Origin: Micromonospora globbae
GTDB lineage: Bacteria; Actinomycetota; Actinomycetes; Mycobacteriales; Micromonosporaceae
Length of the DNA: 64,000 bases
Assembly (NCBI RefSeq): GCF_003610785.1
Contig: NZ_RAQQ01000003.1
Span: forward strand, 124,001-188,000
Direction of reading: 5' to 3'
Position numbers and translations under genes: made by a program. Below, one piece after another: positions 15,977-25,940 of the stretch. The notes beneath the pieces were generated by a model. The model ran no database searches, had not been told where the DNA came from, and saw only the letters and a program-made list of their open reading frames with translations. Within the stretch, counting starts at the first letter, position 1. Every line of letters starts with the position of its first letter.

Positions 15977-17265
15977 CCGGCCGGGAGGTACGCCACGCGG
16001 TCCGGGACTGGCTGCCGTACCCCGGTCGGATCCTGGCGGCCGCGGCCGCCGTCCTGCTGCTCACCCTGCCCGCCCTCGGCGCCGGCCGGTACGCGGGCTG
16101 GCGGGCGGACCTGCGGACGCTCACCATGGCCTCGGTGGTGGTGGCCTCGGCCGGTGCGTTCCTGCTCGCGGCCCGGTACGGCGCGCGTGCCGCCGGACGC
16201 CTTCCCGAGCGGTTCGCGGTCGCCACGATCGGCGGCGGTCTCCTCGCCGGCGCGTACGTGGGTGCCACGCTGCTGTACTTCCGTCTCGTCGTACCGCTGG
16301 AGGTCGACGGCGCCCTCCGCGGCCTGCCGGTGCGCGGCGTCGCGCTCGCGGTGCTGGCCGGCGCCTTCGGCGCGGCCCTCGGCGCGCTCCTGCGCCGCTC
16401 GGTGCTGCTGCTGGCGCTCGGTGTGCTGCTCGTCGGCGGCCAGGTGGCGCTCGCCGGGACCGCGGTGCCCGGCCCGCTGGCCGCCGTCCGGCTGTGGCTC
16501 GTCGGCTCGGCGCAGCCGCACGACCTGCCCGGCTGCATGAGCCTGGCGCCGTCGGAGTGCGTCGCGTGGACCTACCGGCACTGGCCGGCCGGGCTCAGCC
16601 TCACCGTCACCGTGCTGGTGGCGGTGATGGCGGCGCTGGCCGTCCGGCGGCCGGCGCCCGAGGGGGCCGGCGCGGATCCGTCCGGATCGGAGGGTGCCGG
16701 CGACCCGGCGGCGGAACGGGGCGCGCCGCCGGGGCGGAGCCGGTACGCGGTCGCGGCCGCACTCGTCGTCGCCGGCCTCGTGCTGATCCCCGCCGCCATC
16801 GGGAACGGTGTGCGGCAGGCGACCAGCGCAGTCACCACGGGCACCGGGGTCAGCGCGCCCGTGGGCAGCCCGGTGGAGGTGGTGGTGCCGCGGCCGGGTC
16901 GGCTGGCCGTCTTCGCCGTGGGGCTGGGCGCAATCCGCGACTGCCGGGCCGTGACGGCCGACAGCCGGCGGGTGGGGCTCACGCCCGTGCCCGGCACCGT
17001 GCGCTACGGCGACGGCGTCAGCTACCGGTGGGTGGGCACGTTCCGGCTGCCCGCGCCGGGCCGGTGGACCGTCACCTGCGCCGGCGACGAGGGGGAGTAC
17101 CTGGTCGGCGACCCGCCCCGGGTCGAGGGGCTCGTCGGACGGCTCGTGGAGCTGCCCCGCCCCCTGGTGTGGCTGCTCGGCGCGCTGTCCGGCCTGCTGG
17201 TCGCCGCGCACACCGCCCTCGCCCGGCGCCCGCGGCGCCCGCCCGTGGTGGCCGCCGACCGCTGA
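15973..17265 (+). CDS. multi-pass membrane protein of unknown function
   Basis: 430 residues. About six hydrophobic helices fill the first 220 residues (for example GRILAAAAAVLLLTLPALG, VLLLALGVLLVGGQVALAG), followed by a polar linker, another helix (YAVAAALVVAGLVLIPAAIG), a roughly 120-residue domain that is predicted to be extracytoplasmic, and a C-terminal helix (LVWLLGALSGLLVAAHTAL). The domain carries two Cys residues (IRDCRAV, WTVTCAG) that may form a disulfide. It begins inside the stop of the DUF2203 gene. The family is not recognised. Confidence 0.8.
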   Translation: MTGREVRHAVRDWLPYPGRILAAAAAVLLLTLPALGAGRYAGWRADLRTLTMASVVVASAGAFLLAARYGARAAGRLPERFAVATIGGGLLAGAYVGATLLYFRLVVPLEVDGALRGLPVRGVALAVLAGAFGAALGALLRRSVLLLALGVLLVGGQVALAGTAVPGPLAAVRLWLVGSAQPHDLPGCMSLAPSECVAWTYRHWPAGLSLTVTVLVAVMAALAVRRPAPEGAGADPSGSEGAGDPAAERGAPPGRSRYAVAAALVVAGLVLIPAAIGNGVRQATSAVTTGTGVSAPVGSPVEVVVPRPGRLAVFAVGLGAIRDCRAVTADSRRVGLTPVPGTVRYGDGVSYRWVGTFRLPAPGRWTVTCAGDEGEYLVGDPPRVEGLVGRLVELPRPLVWLLGALSGLLVAAHTALARRPRRPPVVAADR

Positions 17266-17310
17266 CCGCGTGCCGCCCGCGTCGGGCGCCCGCACCGCGC
17301 CCCCGGGTCG

Positions 17311-17997
17311 TCAGGCGGCCGGCTCGGCGACCGCGAAGACCACCACGTTGTCGCGGTAGTGGCCGCGCCGCCGGTCGAAGTCGCCCCCGCAGGTGACCAG
17401 GCGTAGCTCCGGGCCGGGCGTCGGGCCGTACACCGCGGCGGTCGGGAAGCGGTCCTTGGGCGTACGCAACGCGCCCGTCACCCGGAACGCCAGCCACCGA
17501 CCGCCGCGCCGCACCTCGACGGTGTCGCCCGCGCGCAGCTCGCCGAGACGGGCGAACACGGCCGGACCCTGGCGGGAGTCGAGGTGCCCGGCGAGCACCG
17601 CCGGGCCGGGGTCACCCGGTGCGGGGCCGCCGCCGTACCAGCCGGCCACGTCGAAGTCGGCCGGCGGCACGAGCGCGCCGGAACGGTCCAACCCGAGCAC
17701 CGCGAGCGGGGCGTCGAGGCCGATGCGGGGTACGCGTACCCGGGTGGGCTGCCCGCGCGGCGCGGAGCGGGCGGCCGGCGGGCATTCCCCGGCGCAGCCC
17801 GGTGGCCGGCCGGCGGCCAGCGGCGACGGTGCGGAGGCGGTCGCCGCCGGGGGGTCGACCGGCGGTCGCGCGGTGGTGGCCAGCCCGACCCCCGACCCGG
17901 CCGCCAGGCAGATCGCCGCGCCGAACGCGACGAGCGCGGTGGCCGGCGGCCGGGACCGGCGGTGCCGCCGGACCGCCGGGCCGCGACCCCCGCTCAC
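17311..17997 (-). CDS. class F-type sortase
   Basis: 228 residues: a basic N-terminus, one membrane helix (TALVAFGAAICLAAGSGVGLA), a Pro/Ala-rich linker and the sortase barrel. The catalytic residues are visible as His in AVLAGHLDSR, Cys in LRLVTCGGDFD and Arg in RRGHYRDNVVV. Sortases join secreted substrates to the wall by transpeptidation. It overlaps the stop of the upstream DUF4397 gene by four bases (ATGA), marking that secreted protein as a likely partner. It converges with the membrane-protein gene. Confidence 0.9.
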   Translation of the reverse strand: MSGGRGPAVRRHRRSRPPATALVAFGAAICLAAGSGVGLATTARPPVDPPAATASAPSPLAAGRPPGCAGECPPAARSAPRGQPTRVRVPRIGLDAPLAVLGLDRSGALVPPADFDVAGWYGGGPAPGDPGPAVLAGHLDSRQGPAVFARLGELRAGDTVEVRRGGRWLAFRVTGALRTPKDRFPTAAVYGPTPGPELRLVTCGGDFDRRRGHYRDNVVVFAVAEPAA

Positions 17998-18887
17998 CAG
18001 GTGGTACGCGCCCGGCGCAGCAGCACGAGACCGCCGAGCAGCGCGATGCCGGCGAGCCCGACGGCGATCCCCGGACGCGCCCCGCCCCCGGCGGTGCCGC
18101 CGGCCCCGGCGTCCACCCCGCCGGACGGCACCACCGTGCCGCCCTGCGCGTCGCGTCGCAGCTCGGTGGTGAGTCCGCCGTCCTCGGCGTCGAGCACCAG
18201 CAGCGAGTAGACGGCGCCGCCGCTCAACCGGATCTCGGCCTCGGTGGCCCGGCCGCCGCCGGGGGAAAGCCTCAGCCGCCAGGTGCCCGGCTCCACGAGC
18301 CGGTAGTCGGTCGTCGTGGCGAACTGCACTCCGGTGGCGAGCGTCGGGCCGTCGGCGCAGGCCACGTCGAGCACGGGCGCGCGCACCGAGGCCTGCACCA
18401 CGCGGACCTTGGCCCGGCCGCCGTCCGGCGCGCTCAGGTCGTCGTGCAGCACGCGCAGGCCCAGGTCGGCGTAGCGGCCCACACCGGCCACCGTGTACGC
18501 CTCACCGCTGACCACGGCGACCTCGGTGGTGAGCACGGGCGGATCACCGGCCGGTGCGCCCGCCTCGCGCATCGCGACCGCGTACCGCCCGGCCGGCAGC
18601 GGCAGGTAGTCGGAGAGCACGCCGTAGCCGACGCCCGGGAAGACGCGCGGCTCGGCCGCGCCGCGGGCGGCCAGGTAGACGTCGACGCTCGGGGTGTCGG
18701 GGGAGAGGTGGGCGAGCCGGACGTAGCCGACGCCGGTATCCGGGCCCGCCGCGGCGGCGGGGGCGGCGGCGTGCACGGGCGTGGCCGTGCCGGTGAGGAG
18801 CCCGGCCGCGAGTACGAGCCCGGTGCCGAGCAGGAGCGCCCCGGCTCCGGCGAGCAGGCGGCGCGGCGCGGTGCGGAGCAGGTGCAT
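17994..18887 (-). CDS. secreted DUF4397 domain protein
   Basis: 297 residues. Signal peptide (RRLLAGAGALLLGTGLVLAAG, cleaved near PVHAAAP), then DUF4397 beta-sandwich sequence (YVRLAHLSPDTPSVDVYL, YLPLPAGRYAVAMREAG, ARVVQ-type strand KVRVVQASVRAPVLDVACAD), a Gly/Ala linker and a C-terminal helix followed by RRART. The tail has the helix-plus-basic layout of a sortase substrate, but no LPxTG-like motif is evident before it. GGAGG lies just upstream of the ATG. It is translationally coupled to the sortase gene. Confidence 0.88.
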   Translation of the reverse strand: MHLLRTAPRRLLAGAGALLLGTGLVLAAGLLTGTATPVHAAAPAAAAGPDTGVGYVRLAHLSPDTPSVDVYLAARGAAEPRVFPGVGYGVLSDYLPLPAGRYAVAMREAGAPAGDPPVLTTEVAVVSGEAYTVAGVGRYADLGLRVLHDDLSAPDGGRAKVRVVQASVRAPVLDVACADGPTLATGVQFATTTDYRLVEPGTWRLRLSPGGGRATEAEIRLSGGAVYSLLVLDAEDGGLTTELRRDAQGGTVVPSGGVDAGAGGTAGGGARPGIAVGLAGIALLGGLVLLRRARTTW

Positions 18888-19224
18888 GTGGCCTCCGGGG
18901 GTGCGTCCGGTGGATGCGTCCGGCGGCTAGCGTCCCGTCGGCGGGACTATCGCGCAACTTTCACCGGGCCGACACGCCGATCGATCGCTGACGAGCGGTG
19001 TCCACCAGGGACGGTGTCCGTCGAAGGGAGGCACGCCCTCGTCGGCGGACCGGGCCGCGCACGCCGACTCGCGGCGCGGGCGTGGGACCTCGGGTTGCGC
19101 ATGTGTGACAACGAGATCGGCGCGAGCGGCGGTTCATGGCGGGCGAGTCGTCCTGGCGGGAGGAGAACCGGGCGAAGAGCGAGCGCGACGAACCCCCGCA
19201 GCGGCGGTGGGTGGGCGGCGGGAC
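18888..19224. other. gene-free stretch upstream of the DUF4397 gene
   Basis: About 340 bp between two leftward genes. The part nearest the DUF4397 gene includes a GTCCCG/CGGGAC hairpin (around 18931-18946) and is presumably its promoter region. A 60-codon rightward frame from 19136 overlaps the 3' end of the next gene and lacks protein character. I see no gene here. Confidence 0.5.
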
Positions 19225-19905
19225 TCAGGCGGCGGCGTCGAAGGCGGCGAGCGCCTCGCGGACGGTGTCCGCCCCGGCCGACGCCGCGTGCTCCATGTCG
19301 GACGGGTCAGCGAGGTAGATGACCCCGTACGCCGGTGTGCCGGGCTGGTAGCGGCGGCCGTCGGCGAGCGCGCCCGCGTCGACCGCGTCGTACCCGATCC
19401 GGTCCAGGAACGCGCGGGCCGCCGCCTTCGCGTCGGCGTCGTCGCCGGCGATGGGCAGTGCGGTGCGGTCGGGCGCGCCGGCCGGCCGGGGCAGGGTCCG
19501 CAGGTGCCGGAAGTTGATGTTGTTGAAGACCTTGACGACCCGCGCCTGCGGCAGGTGGCGCTGGAGCAGTTCGCTGCTCGTGGTCGCGCCCGAGCCCAGC
19601 TCGGCGATCTCCCCGTCGCGCTGCGGGTAGTAGTTGTTGGTGTCGAGCACGACCTTGCCCGCCAGCGGCTCGACCGGCACGTCGCGGTAGGCCTTCAGCG
19701 GGACGCTGACCACCACGAGTTCGCCCGCCTGCGCCGCCTCCGGCGGCGTCGCCGCGCGGGCCCGCGGGCCCAGCTCCTCGACCAGGTCGCGCAGCGTCTC
19801 CGGGCCGCGCGAGTTGCTGAGCACCACGTCGTACCCGGCGGCCACCGCCAGCCGGGCCACCGTGCCGCCGATGTGGCCGCTGCCGATCAGTCCCACCGTC
19901 GTCAT
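19225..19905 (-). CDS. NADPH-dependent F420 reductase-like oxidoreductase
   Basis: 226 residues. The N-terminal dinucleotide-binding motif TTVGLIGSGHIGGTVARLA is followed by VVLSNSRGPETL, ELVVVSVPLKAYRDVP, KVVLDTNNYYPQRDGEIAEL and KVFNNINFRHLRTL, the pattern of F420H2:NADP+ oxidoreductase-like (NPDR/F420_oxidored) proteins. It probably moves hydride between NADPH and F420 or a related substrate. The ATG directly before the Rossmann strand is chosen; the longer upstream frame reads through a tandem repeat and is not credible. No strong ribosome binding site is seen. Confidence 0.88.
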   Translation of the reverse strand: MTTVGLIGSGHIGGTVARLAVAAGYDVVLSNSRGPETLRDLVEELGPRARAATPPEAAQAGELVVVSVPLKAYRDVPVEPLAGKVVLDTNNYYPQRDGEIAELGSGATTSSELLQRHLPQARVVKVFNNINFRHLRTLPRPAGAPDRTALPIAGDDADAKAAARAFLDRIGYDAVDAGALADGRRYQPGTPAYGVIYLADPSDMEHAASAGADTVREALAAFDAAA

Positions 19906-19975
19906 GTCTGGCGCCAACTCCGTCTCCTGCGGCCGATCTCCGGTCGGACCGGTGTCGCGTCCCCGGGTCGCGCAC

Positions 19976-20089
19976 GGCCCACCGGGGCGCGGACGGCCCA
20001 CCGGGGCGCGGACGGCCCACCGGGGCGCGGACGGCCCACCGGGTCGCGGACGGCCCACTGGGGCGCGGCCGGCCCACCGGGGCGCCGCC
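19976..20089. repeat. 19-bp tandem repeat, six units
   Basis: Six head-to-tail copies of GGCCCACCGGGGCGCGGAC fill 19976-20089. The first three are identical and the last three carry one or two changes each. The array lies between the glutathione peroxidase gene and the F420-type gene, both leftward, about 70 bp before the start of the latter. There are no spacers, so it is not a CRISPR array. Confidence 0.9.
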
Positions 20090-20183
20090 CGGCCACGCCG
20101 TCCGCCGCCCCGCACACCGTACTGCCGTGGCCGGTGGCGGGGCGGGCGGTCGGGGAGTTCTGCCCCGTCGGTGGGTGGCGCCG

Positions 20184-20672
20184 TCAGGCCGGGAGCACCT
20201 TCTCGACGGCGGCGCGCAGCTCGGCGGAGCCGGGTTCCACGGTGGGGGCGAACCGGGCGGCCACCGTGCCGTCGGGGGCGACGAGGAACTTCTCGAAGTT
20301 CCACCGCACGTCACCGGTGTGGCCGTCGGCGTCCGGGGTGTCCACGAGGGCGGCGTAGAGCGGGTGCCGTCCCGGGCCGTTGACCTCGACCTTCTCGGTG
20401 AGCGGGAAGGTGACGCCGTAGTTCACCTGGCAGAAGTCGCTGATCTCCGCGGCGGTGCCCGGCTCCTGACCGGCGAACTGGTTGCACGGCACTCCGAGCA
20501 CCACCAGCCCGCGGTCGGCGTACTCCTCGGCGAGGGCCTGCAGGCCGGCGTACTGCGGGGTGAGGCCGCAGCGCGACGCCACGTTGACCACCAGCAGCGC
20601 GCGTCCCCGGTACTGGGCGAGGTCGGCGGGGCCGCCGCCCAGGGCATCGATCGAAATGTCAAAGACGGTCAC
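20184..20672 (-). CDS. glutathione peroxidase family protein
   Basis: 162 residues, typical length. It reduces hydroperoxides, in bacteria generally with thioredoxin-like or low-molecular-weight thiols. Active-site blocks: NVASRCGLTPQY (peroxidatic Cys), VLGVPCNQFAGQEPG with the catalytic Gln, and VRWNFEKFLVAPDG with Trp-Asn. The GTG start is preceded by TAGCCT at 7 nt with no Shine-Dalgarno, consistent with a leaderless mRNA. Confidence 0.93.
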   Translation of the reverse strand: MTVFDISIDALGGGPADLAQYRGRALLVVNVASRCGLTPQYAGLQALAEEYADRGLVVLGVPCNQFAGQEPGTAAEISDFCQVNYGVTFPLTEKVEVNGPGRHPLYAALVDTPDADGHTGDVRWNFEKFLVAPDGTVAARFAPTVEPGSAELRAAVEKVLPA

Positions 20673-20679
20673 GGCCCCG

Positions 20680-20685
20680 AGGCTA
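20680..20685 (-). promoter_or_regulatory. candidate leaderless -10 box (TAGCCT) of the peroxidase gene
   Basis: On the minus strand TAGCCT is followed by 7 nt and then the GTG start, the same geometry seen before the DAHP synthase, prenyl synthase, metF and dinB genes. Confidence 0.5.
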
Positions 20686-20718
20686 CTCTCCCCACCTCCC
20701 CGCCTTCCCGCCTCCCGA

Positions 20719-20787
20719 CCCCGTCGATCATGAGGTTGACGGGCGCGGCGGAGATCAAAGCCCCCGCCAACCTCATGATCAACGGGG
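20719..20787. repeat. intergenic palindrome, GATCATGAGGTT type
   Basis: Arms 20719-20743 and 20763-20787 (25 bp) are complementary at 23 positions around a 19-nt centre. The left arm shares the 19-mer CCCCGTCGATCATGAGGTT with the copy at 25.8 kb. Unlike the other copies it lies between divergent genes (peroxidase and chitinase). Confidence 0.85.
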
Positions 20788-20871
20788 AGGGTCGGCGGGT
20801 GGTGCGAGAAATCGAAACATGCACATCTTGACTTGGCGATGACGCCGTGAGTAGCGTCTCACCAACATTTT

Positions 20872-20895
20872 GGAAAGTTTCCTAACTGTTTAGGG
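20872..20895 (+). promoter_or_regulatory. overlapping palindromes before the chitinase gene
   Basis: GGAAAGTTTCC (20872-20882) is an 11-bp inverted repeat and is immediately followed by CCTAA-CTGT-TTAGG (20881-20895), another inverted repeat, ending 7 bases before the ATG. These AT-rich symmetric sites in GC-rich DNA look like operators for a repressor of the secreted chitinase. GAAAGTTTC also occurs at 8342-8350. Confidence 0.5.
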
Positions 20896-20902
20896 AGACG
20901 CC

Positions 20903-22510
20903 ATGAAGAGATCACTCCGCCGGGCCCTCTGGGCCGGCGCCGTGGTCGCGCTGACCGCCACCCTGGCGCCCGTCGCCACCGCGTTCGGCGCCGGTAGCGT
21001 GACGACCACGTTCACGAAGGTGCAGGACTGGGGGACCGGCCACGAGGGCCGGGTGACCATCACCAACGGCTCGGACGCCACGGTCAGCACGTGGCGCATC
21101 GAGTTCGACCTGCCGTCGGGCTCCGCCATCACGAGCTTCTGGGACGCCGACGTGACCCGCACCGGCAACCACTACGTGGCCGTGAAGAAGAGCTGGGCCG
21201 GGTCGCTCGCACCCGGCGCCTCCTTCAGCTGGGGCTTCAACGGCAGCGGCCCGTACGCGGCGCCGCTGAACTGCACCATCAACGGCGCGTCCTGCGGTGG
21301 CGGCACCCCGCCCACCACGACTCCGCCCACGACGACCCCACCCACCACCACGCCGCCGACCACGACCCCGCCGACCACCCCGCCGCCGGACCCGAACGGG
21401 AAGAAGGTCGTCGGCTACTTCGCCGAGTGGGGCGTGTACGCCCGCAACTACCACGTGAAGAACATCCACACCAGCGGCTCGGCGTCGAAGCTGACCCACA
21501 TCCTCTACGCGTTCGGCAACACCACCGGCGGCCGCTGCTCGATCGGTGACAGCTACGCCGACTACGAGAAGGCGTACACCGCGGCGGACAGCGTCGACGG
21601 CGTCGCGGACACCTGGGACCAGCCGCTGCGCGGCAGCTTCAACCAGCTGCGCAAGCTCAAGCGGATGTACCCGCACCTGAAGGTGATCTGGTCCTTCGGC
21701 GGCTGGACGTGGTCGGGCGGCTTCACCCAGGCTGCGCAGAACCCGACCGCCTTCGCCGAGAGCTGCTACAACCTCGTGGAGGACCCGCGCTGGGCGGACG
21801 TCTTCGACGGCATCGACGTCGACTGGGAGTACCCCAACGCCTGCGGTCTCACCTGTGACAGCAGCGGCCCGAACGCCTTCAAGAACGTCGTGGCCGCGCT
21901 GCGCGCCAAGTTCGGGGCCAACGCCCTGGTCACCGCCGCCATCACGGCGGACGGCAGCAACGGCGGCAAGATCGACGCCACCGACTACGCGGGCGCCGCG
22001 CAGCACCTCAACTGGATCATGCCCATGACGTACGACTACTTCGGCGCCTTCAACCCGCAGGGCCCCACCGCCCCGCACTCGCCGCTCTACTCGTACCCGG
22101 GCATCCCGCAGCAGGGCTTCTGGTCCGACGCTGCGATCCAGAAGCTCAAGAGCAAGGGCATCCCGGCGAACAAGCTGCTGCTCGGCGTCGGCTTCTACGG
22201 CCGGGGGTGGACCGGCGTGACCCAGGCCGCCCCGGGTGGCAGCGCCACCGGAGCCGCCCCGGGCACCTACGAGGCGGGCATCGAGGACTACAAGGTCCTC
22301 AAGAACAGCTGCCCGACCACCGGCACGGTCGGCGGTACGGCGTACGCCAAGTGCGGCAGCAACTGGTGGAGCTACGACACCCCCGCCACGATCAACGGCA
22401 AGATGACGTACGCGAAGAACCAGGGCCTCGGTGGCGCCTTCTTCTGGGAGCTCTCCGGTGACACTGGCAACGGCGAGCTGATCGGCGCCATCAAGGGCGG
22501 TCTCGGCTGA
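20903..22510 (+). CDS. secreted chitinase, CBM2-GH18
   Basis: 535 residues. Signal peptide (LWAGAVVALTATLAPVATAFGA), a family 2 carbohydrate-binding module (about residues 32-135, with WGTGHEGRVTITN, SWAGSLAPGASFSWGF and the paired Cys), a threonine-proline linker of repeated PPTTT units (about 136-164), and a GH18 domain. The GH18 acid motif DxxDxDxE is present as FDGIDVDWEYP, with WSFGGWTWSGGF and MPMTYDYFGAF as the other substrate-site segments. It cleaves chitin outside the cell. Overlapping palindromes sit at its ribosome binding site, and a 13-bp perfect hairpin follows. Confidence 0.96.
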   Translation: MKRSLRRALWAGAVVALTATLAPVATAFGAGSVTTTFTKVQDWGTGHEGRVTITNGSDATVSTWRIEFDLPSGSAITSFWDADVTRTGNHYVAVKKSWAGSLAPGASFSWGFNGSGPYAAPLNCTINGASCGGGTPPTTTPPTTTPPTTTPPTTTPPTTPPPDPNGKKVVGYFAEWGVYARNYHVKNIHTSGSASKLTHILYAFGNTTGGRCSIGDSYADYEKAYTAADSVDGVADTWDQPLRGSFNQLRKLKRMYPHLKVIWSFGGWTWSGGFTQAAQNPTAFAESCYNLVEDPRWADVFDGIDVDWEYPNACGLTCDSSGPNAFKNVVAALRAKFGANALVTAAITADGSNGGKIDATDYAGAAQHLNWIMPMTYDYFGAFNPQGPTAPHSPLYSYPGIPQQGFWSDAAIQKLKSKGIPANKLLLGVGFYGRGWTGVTQAAPGGSATGAAPGTYEAGIEDYKVLKNSCPTTGTVGGTAYAKCGSNWWSYDTPATINGKMTYAKNQGLGGAFFWELSGDTGNGELIGAIKGGLG

Positions 22511-22536
22511 GCCGTAGGCCGACGCACCACCCACAC

Positions 22537-22569
22537 GGCGGGGAGGGACACGCACCGTCCCTCCCCGCC
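22537..22569 (+). terminator. hairpin after the chitinase gene
   Basis: GGCGGGGAGGGAC (22537-22549) and GTCCCTCCCCGCC (22557-22569) form a perfect 13-bp stem with a 7-nt loop, 26 bases past the stop. No T-run. Confidence 0.8.
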
Positions 22570-22679
22570 CGGCGTGTCGCGTCGGGGTGTCGCGGGGCAC
22601 CCCTGTCCGCCGCTCAGCTCCATGTGACAGACTCGCCGCTCGGCAGGTCCGGACCGTTCGCGGGCGAGGGGAGGGGTTG

Positions 22680-24678
<1,999 letters not shown>

Positions 24679-24720
24679 CCTTGCGACCCCCTCCGCCGGC
24701 AGCCGAAAGGACTAGACGAC

Positions 24721-25752
24721 ATGCCTGACAGCCTCATCGACCTGCGTTCGGACACCGTCACCCGACCCACGCCGGGCATGCGGGACGCGATGGCCACGGC
24801 CGAGGTCGGTGACGACGTCTACGGCGAGGATCCGACCGTCACGGCCCTGGAGGCCGAGGTCGCCGCGCTCTTCGGGCACGAGGCGGCGCTGTTCGCCCCG
24901 AGCGGGTCGATGGCCAACCAGATCGCCCTGCAACTGGTCGTGCCGCCCGCACACGAGCTGCTCTGCGACGCCGACGCGCACGTCGTGACGTACGAGATCG
25001 GCGCCGCCGCCGCGTACGGCGGGATCTCGTCGCGGACGTGGCCCGCGGTCGGCGCGGACATCGACCCCGACGTGGTGGCCGCCATGGTCCGGCCCGACGG
25101 CTACTTCGCCGTGCCGACCCGCGCGATCGCCGTCGAGCAGACCCACAACCGGGGCGGCGGTGGCGTGATCCCGCTGGCCACCCTCCGGGAGCTGCGCCGG
25201 GTCGCCGACGAGGCGCAGCTCGCGCTGCACTGCGACGGCGCCCGCATCTGGCACGCCCACGTCGCCGACGGGGTGCCGTTGGTCGAGTACGGCCGGCTGT
25301 TCGACACGATGTCGGTCTGCCTCTCCAAGGGCCTCGGCGCGCCCGTCGGGTCGCTGGTCGTCGGCAGCGCGGAGAAGATCGAGCGCGCGCGGTTCATCCG
25401 CAAGCGGATGGGCGGCGGGATGCGGCAGGTCGGGGTCCTGGCCGCCGCCGGCCGGTACGCGCTGGCCCACCACGTCGAGCGGCTCGCCGAGGACCACGCG
25501 AAGGCCGCCCGGCTCGCGGAGGCGGTCGCCCCGTTCGGGGTGCTGGCCACCCCGGCGCGCACCAACATCGTGCCGCTGGACCTCACCAAGTCCCCCCTCG
25601 ACGCGCACGCGCTGGCCGCCGCCGCGCGGGACGAGGGGCTGCTGATCTCGGTGCTCGGCCCGCGGACGGCGCGGCTCGTCACCCACATGGACGTCGACGA
25701 CGCCGCCGTCGACCGGGCCGTGGACATCCTCACCCGCGTCCTGCGCCGCTAA
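24721..25752 (+). CDS. low-specificity L-threonine aldolase family enzyme
   Basis: 343 residues of PLP-dependent fold type I. It cleaves threonine or allo-threonine to glycine and acetaldehyde, or a related beta-hydroxy amino acid. Visible: IDLRSDTVTRPTPGMR at the N-terminus, GDDVYGEDPTV, the PLP-stacking region FAPSGSMANQIAL, LHCDGARIWHAH (Asp binding the pyridine N) and the Schiff-base lysine in SVCLSKGLGAPVGS. The ribosome binding site AAAGGA lies upstream of the ATG. It follows the DAHP synthase by 42 bp and may be cotranscribed. Confidence 0.92.
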   Translation: MPDSLIDLRSDTVTRPTPGMRDAMATAEVGDDVYGEDPTVTALEAEVAALFGHEAALFAPSGSMANQIALQLVVPPAHELLCDADAHVVTYEIGAAAAYGGISSRTWPAVGADIDPDVVAAMVRPDGYFAVPTRAIAVEQTHNRGGGGVIPLATLRELRRVADEAQLALHCDGARIWHAHVADGVPLVEYGRLFDTMSVCLSKGLGAPVGSLVVGSAEKIERARFIRKRMGGGMRQVGVLAAAGRYALAHHVERLAEDHAKAARLAEAVAPFGVLATPARTNIVPLDLTKSPLDAHALAAAARDEGLLISVLGPRTARLVTHMDVDDAAVDRAVDILTRVLRR

Positions 25753-25826
25753 CCCGCCCCGGCGCCCGCCACCCCGCCGCCGTCCGCCTGCCCCGGCGCC
25801 CGCCACCGTCCGCCTGCCGCCCCGTC

Positions 25827-25881
25827 GATCATGAGGTTATTGCCGCGACACGCCGGCGTGGGCGGCAATAACCTCATGATC
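25827..25881. repeat. intergenic palindrome, GATCATGAGGTT type, perfect arms
   Basis: Arms 25827-25846 (GATCATGAGGTTATTGCCGC) and 25862-25881 are exact 20-bp reverse complements. Even the 15-nt centre contains the palindrome CACGCCGGCGTG, so nearly the whole element is self-complementary. It lies between converging threonine aldolase and endonuclease IV genes. Confidence 0.9.
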
Positions 25882-25940
25882 ACCCGCGAGGGCCTCACCC
25901 GGGAGAGCCGGAGGCGCGAGAGCCGGAGGGCCGGGAGCGG

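Noticed and set aside
19136..19318. 60-codon rightward ORF
   Set aside because: It overlaps the conserved 3' end of the F420-type gene on the other strand and has no protein-like character.
19976..20089. Possible CRISPR array
   Set aside because: Units are directly adjacent with no spacers and no cas genes are nearby.
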